DNA from: an uncultured Bacteroidales bacterium
Lineage (GTDB): Bacteria > Bacteroidota > Bacteroidia > Bacteroidales > Paludibacteraceae
Direction of reading: 5' to 3'
Assembly: GCA_903901975.1 (NCBI GenBank)
Contig: CAIUTB010000143.1
Coordinates: 1-64,000, forward strand
Length of the DNA stretch: 64,000 nt
This document shows positions 35,720 to 43,941 of the stretch, piece by piece. Position 1 is the stretch's first letter; every line of letters starts with the position of its first letter. The notes under the pieces were generated by a model that was not told the DNA's origin, made no database searches, and saw only the letters and a list, made by a program, of their open reading frames with translations. The position numbers were made by a program, and so were the translations under genes.

Positions 35720-37966
35720 TTAGTTCCTGACAATTCGGACTGTATTATTAGCTATTCTGGCAATGTAAATACCTTTATCCAGTGTGCTAATATCTAAGGT
35801 ATTTATTCCCGATTTCAAATTTTCACTGAACAATAACTTACCCAGCATCGTGTACATTTTTAGGGTTGTTGGATCATTTACTTCAATGTTCAGATTATTA
35901 GCCACCGGATTTGGAAATAGGGCTATCACATTATTTTCAATATTGTTTATGCCGGTTTTGTCTAATTGACTTTTGAGTGTTAAGTCGGCATTGGAGGCTG
36001 AGTTGTTATCAGTCAACACCACAACCGACTCGGCTAATGCTGAAGCTGTTTCAGCAACCACTTTGTAAGTATCCAGGGCAATGTTATCAAAAACATAATA
36101 TCCGGCCATATCCGTAACTGTCCATGCTACTGGTTCATTGTTATTGTTGAATAAAACAACCGGCGTGTTCATGGCAATATTAGTTATCAAATTCAAGCTT
36201 GTTGAACCACTTTTAGCAAACACACTGTCCTGCAAGCTATAAGTTTCGAAGAAAATATTGCCTGAAATTTTGCCGTTTCCTTTGGCTCTAACAAATTCTC
36301 TCAAATTTATGACAATGTTTTTATTACTATCATTCAGGCTAAAATAATCAGCATTTTTAAATTTTAATTTATTAATATAGAATGTTGGCAGGAAATTTTT
36401 GTAAACTGAAAAATCAGGAATGGCATATATCGTGTATTCAGCTTTTGCTAAATTTGCAAATTTGAATAAACCGGCATTAATTGCCCCTGATGCAACCGCC
36501 TTGTAATAGCCTTTCCTGAATAATACGGCATAACCTGATTTTATCAATTCGGTTCCGGCAAGTACAGAACCAGTTAATGTAGAGGTATTATCGGCATTTA
36601 ATACTTCATAACAAGTAGCAACTCCAACAGTATAACAAAGAACGGACATGGAGGAATCATTCTTTGTCAGATATCCGCCAAACCGGACTTTATCACCCGC
36701 TTTTAATTCAATTGGATAAATTGCAGTGCCCGTTGAAACAGTCCCTGAACCAGTCGTACTACCTGTGACGACAATATTGTTTTGAATTGTATACAACTGA
36801 CGAATCATACTCATACCCGGATATGATATATCTTCAATGTATAATTGACCTGAACAGCCATCAATTCCTTCAACAACAACGCCGGTTTTATTCATTAAGC
36901 AGGGTGATGGAGGAGTTTGAACAATTTCGTAACAATTCACTAAATTATAACAGGGTGTGGTGAAACATTGAATATTCACTCCGTTGAATTTAACAGTAGT
37001 GCCAATCGACAGTTGTATATTATTCAGTGCATAAATATCACCCGTTGAGCTGTCTTTTATAAGTGTAGAACCATCTTTTAGTGCAAAAACAGTTCCTAAT
37101 TTATCCTTATTGCAATCGGCTGGTTCTACTTCGTAACAGTTTGCTACTCCAATGGTACGACATTGGATATTTACATTAGAATCATTCTTTATCAAATATC
37201 CACCAAAGCGGACTTTAGCGCCCACGGTCAATGAAGTTGAAACTGTTCCATTGCTGTTAATAATGTTTCCTTTGATAACATATAACTGGCGGGATGAACT
37301 AATCGGAGATAGTTCCTGAATGAATAGTTGATCGGCACAACCGGCAATTCCGGAAACAACAAAACCAATTTTGTCCAACACACAGGGTGGAGGCGGAGTT
37401 TGTATAATTTCGTAACAAATCACCAAATTGTAACATGGTGTCGTCTTGCAAATTGCTTTGGCTCCACTGAATTTTATCATTGTGCCTATCGCCAGTTTTA
37501 AATTATAAATGGCATAAATGTCAGCACTTAGACTGTCTTTAATAAGCGTAGAACTATCTTTTACTGCAACCACAACACCAAGTTTATCCATAACACAAGC
37601 CGAATGGATTGTTTTAAGTAAAATACCATTGTAATAAATCTGAGTGTTTTCTTTAAGTAAACTTAAGTTCAATCTTGCCGTAAAATAGCTAACCATAGCG
37701 GTGCAAATCCGGTTCGAATTGTCGATTTTTCGCTTGCTGACATAGATTCGGCCATCAATTACAGAGTCTTTTATAAGCACAAAATCGGGACAACCATCGT
37801 TTGAGATGTAACTATAAGCTACATATACGCTATCCTTTGGAGAAGGATTTGCCGGATAAACAGCAATTGTATCCTGCACAGGTGGCATAATCTGACCATT
37901 AGCTGTTGTGAAGCTAAATATACAGACTAAAAAAAACAGCAGGATATTGAAAATACGTTTTTTCAT
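35720..37966 (-). CDS. T9SS type A sorting domain surface protein with duplicated modules
   Basis: 748 aa, signal peptide (1 to about 25). Two module types alternate: A (about 127-195 and 288-356, each with DKLG..V, STLIKDS, TTPCYNLV, QTPP.PC) and B (about 198-279 and 359-454, each with RQLY, VRFGGYL, CYEV), giving A-B-A-B. Each module has paired Cys residues. Residues about 460-660 hold two carboxypeptidase regulatory-like/CNA-B-like beta domains (GYYKAVASG..AGLFKFANL; MAGYYVFDNIAL). The C-terminus (about 670-748; LFPNPVANNLNIEV .. GIYIARI) is a T9SS type A sorting domain. Probably exported and anchored at the cell surface. Function unknown. Confidence 0.82.
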   Translation of the reverse strand: MKKRIFNILLFFLVCIFSFTTANGQIMPPVQDTIAVYPANPSPKDSVYVAYSYISNDGCPDFVLIKDSVIDGRIYVSKRKIDNSNRICTAMVSYFTARLNLSLLKENTQIYYNGILLKTIHSACVMDKLGVVVAVKDSSTLIKDSLSADIYAIYNLKLAIGTMIKFSGAKAICKTTPCYNLVICYEIIQTPPPPCVLDKIGFVVSGIAGCADQLFIQELSPISSSRQLYVIKGNIINSNGTVSTSLTVGAKVRFGGYLIKNDSNVNIQCRTIGVANCYEVEPADCNKDKLGTVFALKDGSTLIKDSSTGDIYALNNIQLSIGTTVKFNGVNIQCFTTPCYNLVNCYEIVQTPPSPCLMNKTGVVVEGIDGCSGQLYIEDISYPGMSMIRQLYTIQNNIVVTGSTTGSGTVSTGTAIYPIELKAGDKVRFGGYLTKNDSSMSVLCYTVGVATCYEVLNADNTSTLTGSVLAGTELIKSGYAVLFRKGYYKAVASGAINAGLFKFANLAKAEYTIYAIPDFSVYKNFLPTFYINKLKFKNADYFSLNDSNKNIVINLREFVRAKGNGKISGNIFFETYSLQDSVFAKSGSTSLNLITNIAMNTPVVLFNNNNEPVAWTVTDMAGYYVFDNIALDTYKVVAETASALAESVVVLTDNNSASNADLTLKSQLDKTGINNIENNVIALFPNPVANNLNIEVNDPTTLKMYTMLGKLLFSENLKSGINTLDISTLDKGIYIARIANNTVRIVRN

Positions 37967-38074
37967 AATTGTAATTTGTTTAGAAAAATTCTTATATAGA
38001 AAAGGAGTATAATACTGCTTTTAGTATCTATTTATCAATCTTTTACCCAAATACATATCCGACAAATCACGAAG

Positions 38075-38108
38075 CAAAGATAGCACATGAAATTTCGAAT
38101 TGTTCAAA
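38075..38108 (-). promoter_or_regulatory. Possible promoter of the T9SS cargo gene
   Basis: Minus-strand TTTG (38108-38105), 22-bp spacer, TATCTTTG (38082-38075). The -7 box fits well but the spacer is longer than usual. Confidence 0.35.
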
Positions 38109-38154
38109 TTTTAATATATATTTTCGTTGTCATTGTGTTAAATATTATTACTTC

Positions 38155-38300
38155 CCAATTGTTATTTTGCTGATTTGATGAATATTATTCATGTCAGAAT
38201 AATCGTACTGATACAAACCGACCATGGGCAATTATCAGTTCGTAGGTCGAATGGCCGCAGCGATTACCCGCATGAGTGGGTAAGATAAGCAAGGCTATGA
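38155..38300 (-). pseudogene. Decayed 3' fragment of an LVIVD-repeat lipoprotein gene
   Basis: Bases 38167-38220 are identical over 54 bp to 39647-39700, the 3' coding end of the intact LVIVD gene. Bases 38229-38278 match 39930-39979 at 41 of 50 positions. About 229 bp between these blocks in the intact gene is missing here, and the rest of the gene is absent. It carries no usable frame. Read as a remnant of a former tandem copy, on the same strand as the intact gene. Confidence 0.8.
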
Positions 38301-38387
38301 GCAACAGCACAGTAAAATACCCTACTTCGATAAAATAACTTCCATCCTCGTTATTCTATATTAGTTTCTTAAAAGCCAATAGTTCAT

Positions 38388-38417
38388 AAAAAAGATTGGA
38401 TTTTTTCAATCTTTTTT
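38388..38417 (-). terminator. Terminator of the sigma-factor-led cassette
   Basis: Stem AAAAAAGATTG (38388-38398) with CAATCTTTTTT (38407-38417), 8-nt loop, 1 bp after the last stop codon of the cassette on the minus strand. The T6 run serves as tail in that direction. Confidence 0.75.
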
Positions 38418-38418
38418 A

Positions 38419-39243
38419 TTATGAAATTATTGTTGGGTAACTGCCAACAATTTGTCCGGTTATCACATCAACCAATAATACATAAAAGACATCGGGTACG
38501 TAGATATTCCAAACCACATGCAATTCAATTTTATCATTTTGTTGAAGTGGATAAATCATTTTTTTAGATTGAGCACTCTTCAGATTACTTTCTGTTATTT
38601 TAAATGAAGATAATTCACCGCCAATGGAATAATGAGTAACTATTTGATTTAAAAGCTGGTTTTTTGCTGATATAGAATCAAATTTGTCAACTATTGGAAT
38701 ATTAATTTGAGGAAACCAATTTCCAATACACCATGTCACTTTTCCATTGATAAGCATGATTGTTAAGCCTGTGCTATTGACTTCCAATCCTTTGTAAATT
38801 TGACTAGAGATTACGAAATGCCACGAAATGCTTCCATCAGATACTTTAGAAGAATCAAGACTTATAAAATTAATTTCAGAGGGGTTTTTTATTCCGGCGT
38901 ATTTTGAATTTAAAGTAATAAAGGACTTTACAACCTGATATGCACTATCTTTGCTTAGATTCGGTAACTTTGATGGCCATATTCCTGAAGGATTAAAATC
39001 TGAAAAGCCAAAAAAGCCAAATGCATTCAGAGAAGAGTTTAGATTTGGGTTGTCAATCGTAAATTGAGATTGCAAATTGTTGAGCATATTCATGTCTAAC
39101 TTTGAATATGTTGTCGGGTAATCGTCATTTATATAGGGACTATTTTGTTCCAAATCGCAGTTTGTAAACAAAAACGAACAAAAAAACAAATTAGCAATTA
39201 ATATAATGTGCCTGATTTTCAAAGTCACTGAATTATTGTCCAT
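38419..39243 (-). CDS. Lipoprotein resembling a metalloprotease propeptide (FTP/PepSY-like)
   Basis: 274 aa. A hydrophobic stretch ends in a lipobox-like FTNC (Cys29), so it is probably a lipoprotein. The middle (about 95-190) reads like the fungalysin/thermolysin propeptide (FTP) motif: helix DSAYQVVKSFI, ISWHFVISSQIYKGLEVNSTG, then LMINGKVTW-type strand and a Pro-rich IPI. The end (about 225-274; ELHVVWNIYV .. VLLVDVITGQIVG) resembles PepSY. No peptidase domain follows, unlike true pro-enzymes, so it may be a free-standing inhibitor or chaperone. The fold call is from pattern recognition only. Overlaps the previous gene by 11 nt. Last gene of the cassette. Confidence 0.6.
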   Translation of the reverse strand: MDNNSVTLKIRHIILIANLFFCSFLFTNCDLEQNSPYINDDYPTTYSKLDMNMLNNLQSQFTIDNPNLNSSLNAFGFFGFSDFNPSGIWPSKLPNLSKDSAYQVVKSFITLNSKYAGIKNPSEINFISLDSSKVSDGSISWHFVISSQIYKGLEVNSTGLTIMLINGKVTWCIGNWFPQINIPIVDKFDSISAKNQLLNQIVTHYSIGGELSSFKITESNLKSAQSKKMIYPLQQNDKIELHVVWNIYVPDVFYVLLVDVITGQIVGSYPTIIS

Positions 39244-39622
39244 TTTGTGTGATGGTTAGATGTCCGAAATAATCTCCAGACTCCAGTGTAATCAACAGTT
39301 GTCTCTGAGTTTTGTAATTATTTTTTGTGGCTTTAACAAACAGGGTATTTTTATCTCTGCGTTCAATCCTGAAGCTGTCTAGTTCAACTTTAAACATATC
39401 ATTAAACCAATTCCTTTGTAAACTGTCCCGAATATACTCATTATTTATTGATACCTCGGCCATCCACCACGAGCTACCTCCGGTCTTTATGATAATCGAA
39501 TCTCCGTTTGATTTAAAACTTGCTGATTTTGTGGAAAGCTGAATGTTATCAAACCACAATCCTATTGGAAATTCACAGGAACTAAGAAATACTACAAATA
39601 TTATAATAATTGATTTCCTCAT
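39233..39622 (-). CDS. Small BACON-like lipoprotein
   Basis: 129 aa. Lipobox LSSC (Cys16) after a short signal peptide, then an all-beta domain ending in YFGHLTITQNGQ, the usual end of a BACON (Bacteroidetes-associated carbohydrate-binding, Ig-like) domain. Pattern features: STKSASFKSNGDSIIIKT and SSWWMAEVSINN. Binding of glycans or mucin is known for some BACON relatives, but here it is inference. It follows the LVIVD gene by 5 nt and overlaps the next gene. Confidence 0.6.
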   Translation of the reverse strand: MRKSIIIIFVVFLSSCEFPIGLWFDNIQLSTKSASFKSNGDSIIIKTGGSSWWMAEVSINNEYIRDSLQRNWFNDMFKVELDSFRIERRDKNTLFVKATKNNYKTQRQLLITLESGDYFGHLTITQNGQ

Positions 39623-39627
39623 AATCT

Positions 39628-40905
39628 TTATTTGACAATTGCCAACTTGCTGATTTGATGAATATTATTCATGTCAGAATAATCGTACTGATACAAACCG
39701 TCATCGGCTATCATCATCAACGTATTGTTGAAAGGAATGACATCAAATCCATTCATACAGCTGTATTGGGCCAGCTTGTTTGCCAAGAGAGTTTCTGGTG
39801 CCGTAATTTTGTATATTTTGAGCCCATCGTCACACAAAAATAGTTTCCCTGCATCAATTCCCAGTCCTTTGGGTTCTGTCATACCGTATGAAACCAGCAT
39901 TTTTGGACTCTTCACATCTTTTACGTCAACAATCATTAGTTCGTTGGTCGACTGCCCGCAGCGGTTACCCGAATGAATAGTTACATAAGCCAGATCGTTA
40001 TCCACCACCACCGGATCACATCCAAAAGCATGTGAGATAGCCGATTGATATACAGGTTTTAGTGGGTCAACAACTGAATATATAAGCATTCCTGTGCTGG
40101 TGCCAAAATATAAATTGCTTTTATTACTAAAAATTGTTTCCACATTCCAACCTACATACATATTATCGGTTGCTTTTTGAGGCTTCTCACCCGTTAAGTC
40201 AAATATATTCAAATTGTTGTTGATAACGGTATATAATTTATTATCGTAAATAGTAAAACTTGCCATCGAACCGTTGATACCGGTTGTGGCGGTTCCACTA
40301 TTTGTTGATGTAGGAGTTGCAAGGTCATACATCATTTCTGGCCAACCGCCTTTGAGCCAACCACCCCGATACTGACTTACCGCTTCAGTTTTTTCTTTAA
40401 GCTCCCATCCTACTATAATCCCGTTACTTCCACCTGAGTATGTTGTGTTATAATCTATTGAATATTGATTTGGAATGGTTGGCAATGCAGTCGTGAAAAT
40501 CGAATCAAGTCGTCCTTTTAGCAAAGGATTCGATGGATCGCTCACGTCGAACCACACTAAATCAATATATGAATCGGCATACAGCAAACCATTTCGTATA
40601 GCCAGATCGGCATTACCCAATAATTCAATAAATCCAACCGATTGAGGATTAGCCGGATCAGTATTGTTGATAATGTGAATACCTTTCTGTGGTTCAGAGA
40701 TGTACAGATAATTATTATAAAAGCACATTTTACCAATTCCACCAAGAGTGTGAAGTGTTTTACTAACCTTTACCGAGTTACGGAATGTTTCAGTAGCCAT
40801 AAATATAGGTTCATTGACTTTGTAAGTCACCATTTCAGTAACTATATCATTACATGCTGTAAGGGCAAGCAATGAAATGCTGAAAAGAAAAAATAGTTTT
40901 TTCAT
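39628..40905 (-). CDS. LVIVD-repeat beta-propeller lipoprotein
   Basis: 425 aa. Signal peptide with lipobox LTAC (Cys18). The body consists of LVIVD-type propeller blades: YISEPQKGIHIINNTDPANP, LVWFDVSDPSNPLLKG, NELMIVDVKDVKSPKML and LFLCDDGLKIYKI. The fold is a beta-propeller for binding, with unknown ligand; no catalytic residues are evident. The 3' end of this gene is duplicated as a decayed fragment at 38155-38300. Fifth gene of the sigma-led cassette, 22 nt after the serpin gene. Confidence 0.83.
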   Translation of the reverse strand: MKKLFFLFSISLLALTACNDIVTEMVTYKVNEPIFMATETFRNSVKVSKTLHTLGGIGKMCFYNNYLYISEPQKGIHIINNTDPANPQSVGFIELLGNADLAIRNGLLYADSYIDLVWFDVSDPSNPLLKGRLDSIFTTALPTIPNQYSIDYNTTYSGGSNGIIVGWELKEKTEAVSQYRGGWLKGGWPEMMYDLATPTSTNSGTATTGINGSMASFTIYDNKLYTVINNNLNIFDLTGEKPQKATDNMYVGWNVETIFSNKSNLYFGTSTGMLIYSVVDPLKPVYQSAISHAFGCDPVVVDNDLAYVTIHSGNRCGQSTNELMIVDVKDVKSPKMLVSYGMTEPKGLGIDAGKLFLCDDGLKIYKITAPETLLANKLAQYSCMNGFDVIPFNNTLMMIADDGLYQYDYSDMNNIHQISKLAIVK

Positions 40906-40927
40906 ATTGTACGTGTATTTAAGTTGT

Positions 40928-42166
40928 TTAGAATTTATCTACTGTTCCCATTTTACCAACAAACAGAATCACACCTGTACTTTTTTCGCGGATTACAAAC
41001 AGGAAGGGTTTATTGACTTTGAATACCGGGGTTGGAGGATCAACAGGCATGGATGTAAGTCCTACACCAATAATAGTAACAGCAGCAGCTTCAGTTCCTT
41101 CTTCAGTAACTTCAATGTTGGTAATATGTTGAATTGATGATATTAATAACTGGATATCAGCTATTTTTGAAAAATCTGCCCTATCACTAAAAGCCAGATT
41201 CATGCCCATGTTTTGCAACGGATTGATTAAACTGAGATTATTTTTGTTGTTGAAGCGGGGAAGGTAAACTTCCACCTTTGTTGTTGGCATGTAACCGATA
41301 ATAGAATTCCATTTGTCAACAGTCAGGTAATTCAATACATCAGCTGTTGTTTTTCCATCGCTTGGCAAAATCACTGTCATGCTGAAGGCTTTATTGCCAT
41401 AAGGCATATCAAGGTACTGAGCATACGAATCGGCATTGTACGAGAAGGTGTCTTTCTGATACATCATGTTTACTTTCACAGAATTACCCAATTCATTTGT
41501 GAAGTTGGCTTCATTTGTATTGACTTTAGCAAATTTCTTGCGCCAGATACCTTTGAAATACACAGCATTAACAAGATACATAACAATATCATTTGGGATT
41601 TTGGTCAAAACCTGTGGAATCATTTTATTGGTTTTCTTTGAACACCAGTTATTTATCGTATCCACTGCCCATGCTTGTGTAAAATCGAGTTCTTTGACAT
41701 AAGCTCCGAAATAATCGGTATTCACTTTCAAAAAGTCCGGTTTTACAACAAATCCGGTGCGATACCACAACGAATTGGCAATAGAGAGTTTGGTGGTTGG
41801 GTCAATGCCTGGCAGTGTTGATTGCATAATTTTGTAATAATCATTTATATCGGCAACCGACATGCCGCTCATTTTCAATGCGGTTTCCATTTCGGTTTTG
41901 GTATCGCCATTAGCACCATTCCAGGCCATTCCCAAAGCGATACTTACGCTTAATGGCGATACGAAAACATTGGTTTGGTCGGAGCTGGCAATGGTATTTT
42001 TCAGCAAATCGAATGCAAAGCTATTATCCTGACTTACCCGCTTTTGTTGTGAAGCTGAAAGTGCGATAGGCGTTGCATCTTTCGGAATCTGATAAATCGG
42101 ATCGTTTTGTCCGGTGCAGGCCGGAATCAATAAGACGATGATTGATAATTTGAATAACATTTTCAT
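40928..42166 (-). CDS. Serpin family protease inhibitor, lipoprotein
   Basis: 412 aa. Lipobox IPAC (Cys17) anchors it in the envelope. The serpin core is complete: NVFVSPLSVSIALGMAWNGA near the N-terminus, YLVNAVYFKGIW, the hinge EEGTEAAAVT of the reactive centre loop (about 360), and the C-terminal NKPFLFVIREKSTG. The hinge has small residues at P12-P9, as in inhibitory serpins. Counted from the hinge, P1 would be Thr with P1' Ser in GLTSMP, but the loop before VNKPF is about 5 residues longer than in alpha-1-antitrypsin, so the scissile bond is uncertain. It traps serine or cysteine proteases by suicide inhibition. Fourth gene of the cassette. Confidence 0.9.
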   Translation of the reverse strand: MKMLFKLSIIVLLIPACTGQNDPIYQIPKDATPIALSASQQKRVSQDNSFAFDLLKNTIASSDQTNVFVSPLSVSIALGMAWNGANGDTKTEMETALKMSGMSVADINDYYKIMQSTLPGIDPTTKLSIANSLWYRTGFVVKPDFLKVNTDYFGAYVKELDFTQAWAVDTINNWCSKKTNKMIPQVLTKIPNDIVMYLVNAVYFKGIWRKKFAKVNTNEANFTNELGNSVKVNMMYQKDTFSYNADSYAQYLDMPYGNKAFSMTVILPSDGKTTADVLNYLTVDKWNSIIGYMPTTKVEVYLPRFNNKNNLSLINPLQNMGMNLAFSDRADFSKIADIQLLISSIQHITNIEVTEEGTEAAAVTIIGVGLTSMPVDPPTPVFKVNKPFLFVIREKSTGVILFVGKMGTVDKF

Positions 42167-42193
42167 GGCTTTTATAATTTAATGTGTTTGAAT

Positions 42194-42655
42194 TTAATAT
42201 GCTTGCTGACAGGTATTTTTGTCTAAAATCTGTTTGCATTTGTTTATGTAATCTTTAATAATGGTCGGGCTGTTTCCGTATTCATAGCTTACTTTGTGTG
42301 TTTCGCCATTGTTCAAAATTAGTTCGAGCCACTCGGCACCACCGTCGGCACAGTCGGGACAACCAATTACTGCCGGAAGTGCAAAAAAAGAACTTGTGGC
42401 AATATTTGTTCTGATAGAGTCCCAGGTAGTTGACTTAGTTCTTTCGGAAAAATCTTTTTGTGGAAGTATGTTCCCGTTAGAAATGCAAGAATACTTCACG
42501 GAATCGACAGTAATTGACACTTGATGTTTGCAATAACCTATACATTCACCAAACGAAGTTCCGTAGTTTAGCTGAATTATACGTTTATCCAGCTCATTGG
42601 TACAAGCCATACTCGATATCAGGATCAAAAATATCAGTGTATTTTTAGTTTTCAT
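42194..42655 (-). CDS. Cys-rich hypothetical lipoprotein
   Basis: 153 aa. Lipobox SMAC (Cys18), then FGECIGYCKHQVSI, YSCISNG, GCPDCADGGAEWLELIL, YINKCKQILDKNTC. Eight further Cys residues could form several disulfides outside the cytoplasm. Resembles small proteins annotated DUF6438-like in Bacteroidota, but I do not claim the family. Overlaps the barrel gene by 4 nt (ATGA) and precedes the serpin gene by 27 nt, so it is translationally coupled in the cassette. Function unknown; a disulfide-rich inhibitor or sensor are options. Confidence 0.7.
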   Translation of the reverse strand: MKTKNTLIFLILISSMACTNELDKRIIQLNYGTSFGECIGYCKHQVSITVDSVKYSCISNGNILPQKDFSERTKSTTWDSIRTNIATSSFFALPAVIGCPDCADGGAEWLELILNNGETHKVSYEYGNSPTIIKDYINKCKQILDKNTCQQAY

Positions 42656-43899
42656 TTTTTTGCTGAATTTAAATCGTATCGTACTCCAAGTTCCAAACTG
42701 AACACATCCGGCTGTTTGGAACGAATGCTAACCGGCTGATCGTTATTGAAATAGTACGAGAAATTGGGTTCAAAGAAAATGCCCAGATTGGGTCTGATAT
42801 TATAACTCACACCTGCTGCCGAATTTAAAGAAAGTTGAATTCCGGTAATACTAGTTACGGCTGTTGTAACCATAGTTTGAAAACTGCTGGTTTGATTTTG
42901 TTGATAAACTGAGCGTAGCCCTTTCTCAACTGTTCCACCTCCCGAAACATACACTTCCCATTGCTTTTTATTCCACAATTTTACAATTAATTTCAGCGGA
43001 ATACCCAGATAATGAAGACCTAATCGGGCATCGGTGGTTACAAATCCGCTGTTCGAAAAATCGGTTTGAAGATAGGTGTAAACCAATCCGGTTTCAAGAC
43101 TCAGATTTTTAGAGAAATTGTCCCTTACCTTCAATCCTACTGAAAGTGGCAGGCTGTAATGAACACTTGAGAAATTTTCAGGGGCCATAATGGCTGTATA
43201 AGTGGTCCCTGTTTTCACAATGTCATTCGAAAGTGTTGCCGGAGAAAGATTGTCCAACCCGGAAGAAGTATTGCTCCCCGAGCCCAACGAAGCGGCTAAA
43301 AGCCATCTGTTTTTAAATTTCTTCTTGATTTCTGGTTTACTTTCAGAATTTATTGTCCAAATGTCAGTCCGGTTACTGGCAATTTGTTTTTTTGAAATCG
43401 TATCGGATTTTAGCAATGAAATATCAGCAATAGCTGTATCTTTAACTTCAGCTTTCTCAGCAAGTTTTTGACTATTTAAACTTGTATCCGCTGATTGACT
43501 GACAAAATTTAGGGTGTTCGGCTGGATTGTATTTGTGTAATTATCAACTGAGGCTGAATATTTTATTTTCCCTTTTTGTGTTCTGTAGGTTGATTTTGCA
43601 GGTTTGTTAATTTCCTGAGCCACTGGTTTTGCCGGTGCAAATTGAGTTCGTTTCGATTTTGAGATTAAAGTTGTGTTATCTGAAACCGGGCGAAATGTAA
43701 ACAGCAAGGCAATAACAGCCGCGGAACTTATTGGAATCCACAACCAAAGAGGCATATGGCGGCGTTTCTTCTTTTCAACTCTAACTTGAATAGCGTTCCA
43801 CAAATCAGTATCAAGCGTTAACCCGTGATTTTCCAGTTTGCTCTTAACCTTCTCACTGAAAGCATCCAATTCGTTTTTGTTTTTACTGTCGATATTCAT
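42652..43899 (-). CDS. Membrane-anchored protein with C-terminal beta-barrel-like domain (possible anti-sigma)
   Basis: 415 aa. Residues 1-48 are hydrophilic helices (ENHGLTLDTDLWNAIQVRVE) with a basic KKKRRH end. A single membrane helix follows at about 52-70 (LWLWIPISSAAVIALLFTF), then a polar linker to about 190, and from about 210 a PorT-like barrel (SLPLSVGLKVRDNF, LEPNFSYYFN-type strands, ending in LELGVRYDL). This arrangement recurs beside ECF sigma genes in Bacteroidota. The cytoplasmic head plus helix could hold the sigma factor, with the envelope part as sensor. That role is inference. 42 nt after the sigma gene. Confidence 0.72.
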   Translation of the reverse strand: MNIDSKNKNELDAFSEKVKSKLENHGLTLDTDLWNAIQVRVEKKKRRHMPLWLWIPISSAAVIALLFTFRPVSDNTTLISKSKRTQFAPAKPVAQEINKPAKSTYRTQKGKIKYSASVDNYTNTIQPNTLNFVSQSADTSLNSQKLAEKAEVKDTAIADISLLKSDTISKKQIASNRTDIWTINSESKPEIKKKFKNRWLLAASLGSGSNTSSGLDNLSPATLSNDIVKTGTTYTAIMAPENFSSVHYSLPLSVGLKVRDNFSKNLSLETGLVYTYLQTDFSNSGFVTTDARLGLHYLGIPLKLIVKLWNKKQWEVYVSGGGTVEKGLRSVYQQNQTSSFQTMVTTAVTSITGIQLSLNSAAGVSYNIRPNLGIFFEPNFSYYFNNDQPVSIRSKQPDVFSLELGVRYDLNSAKK

Positions 43900-43941
43900 C
43901 TTTTTGAAACTAACTATTTTATTACTGCCAACTGCTACTGC

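Larger units (their letters stand above)
37967..38418. other. Intergenic region with cargo promoter and LVIVD gene relic
   Basis: 452 bp without an intact gene. It contains the promoter-like sequence of the T9SS cargo gene (38075-38108, minus), a relic of the LVIVD gene (38155-38300) and the terminator of the sigma-led cassette (38388-38417). Confidence 0.6.

Noticed and set aside
37967-38418. Novel structured RNA
   Set aside because: The structure-like segments are explained by the LVIVD gene relic and the terminator hairpin.
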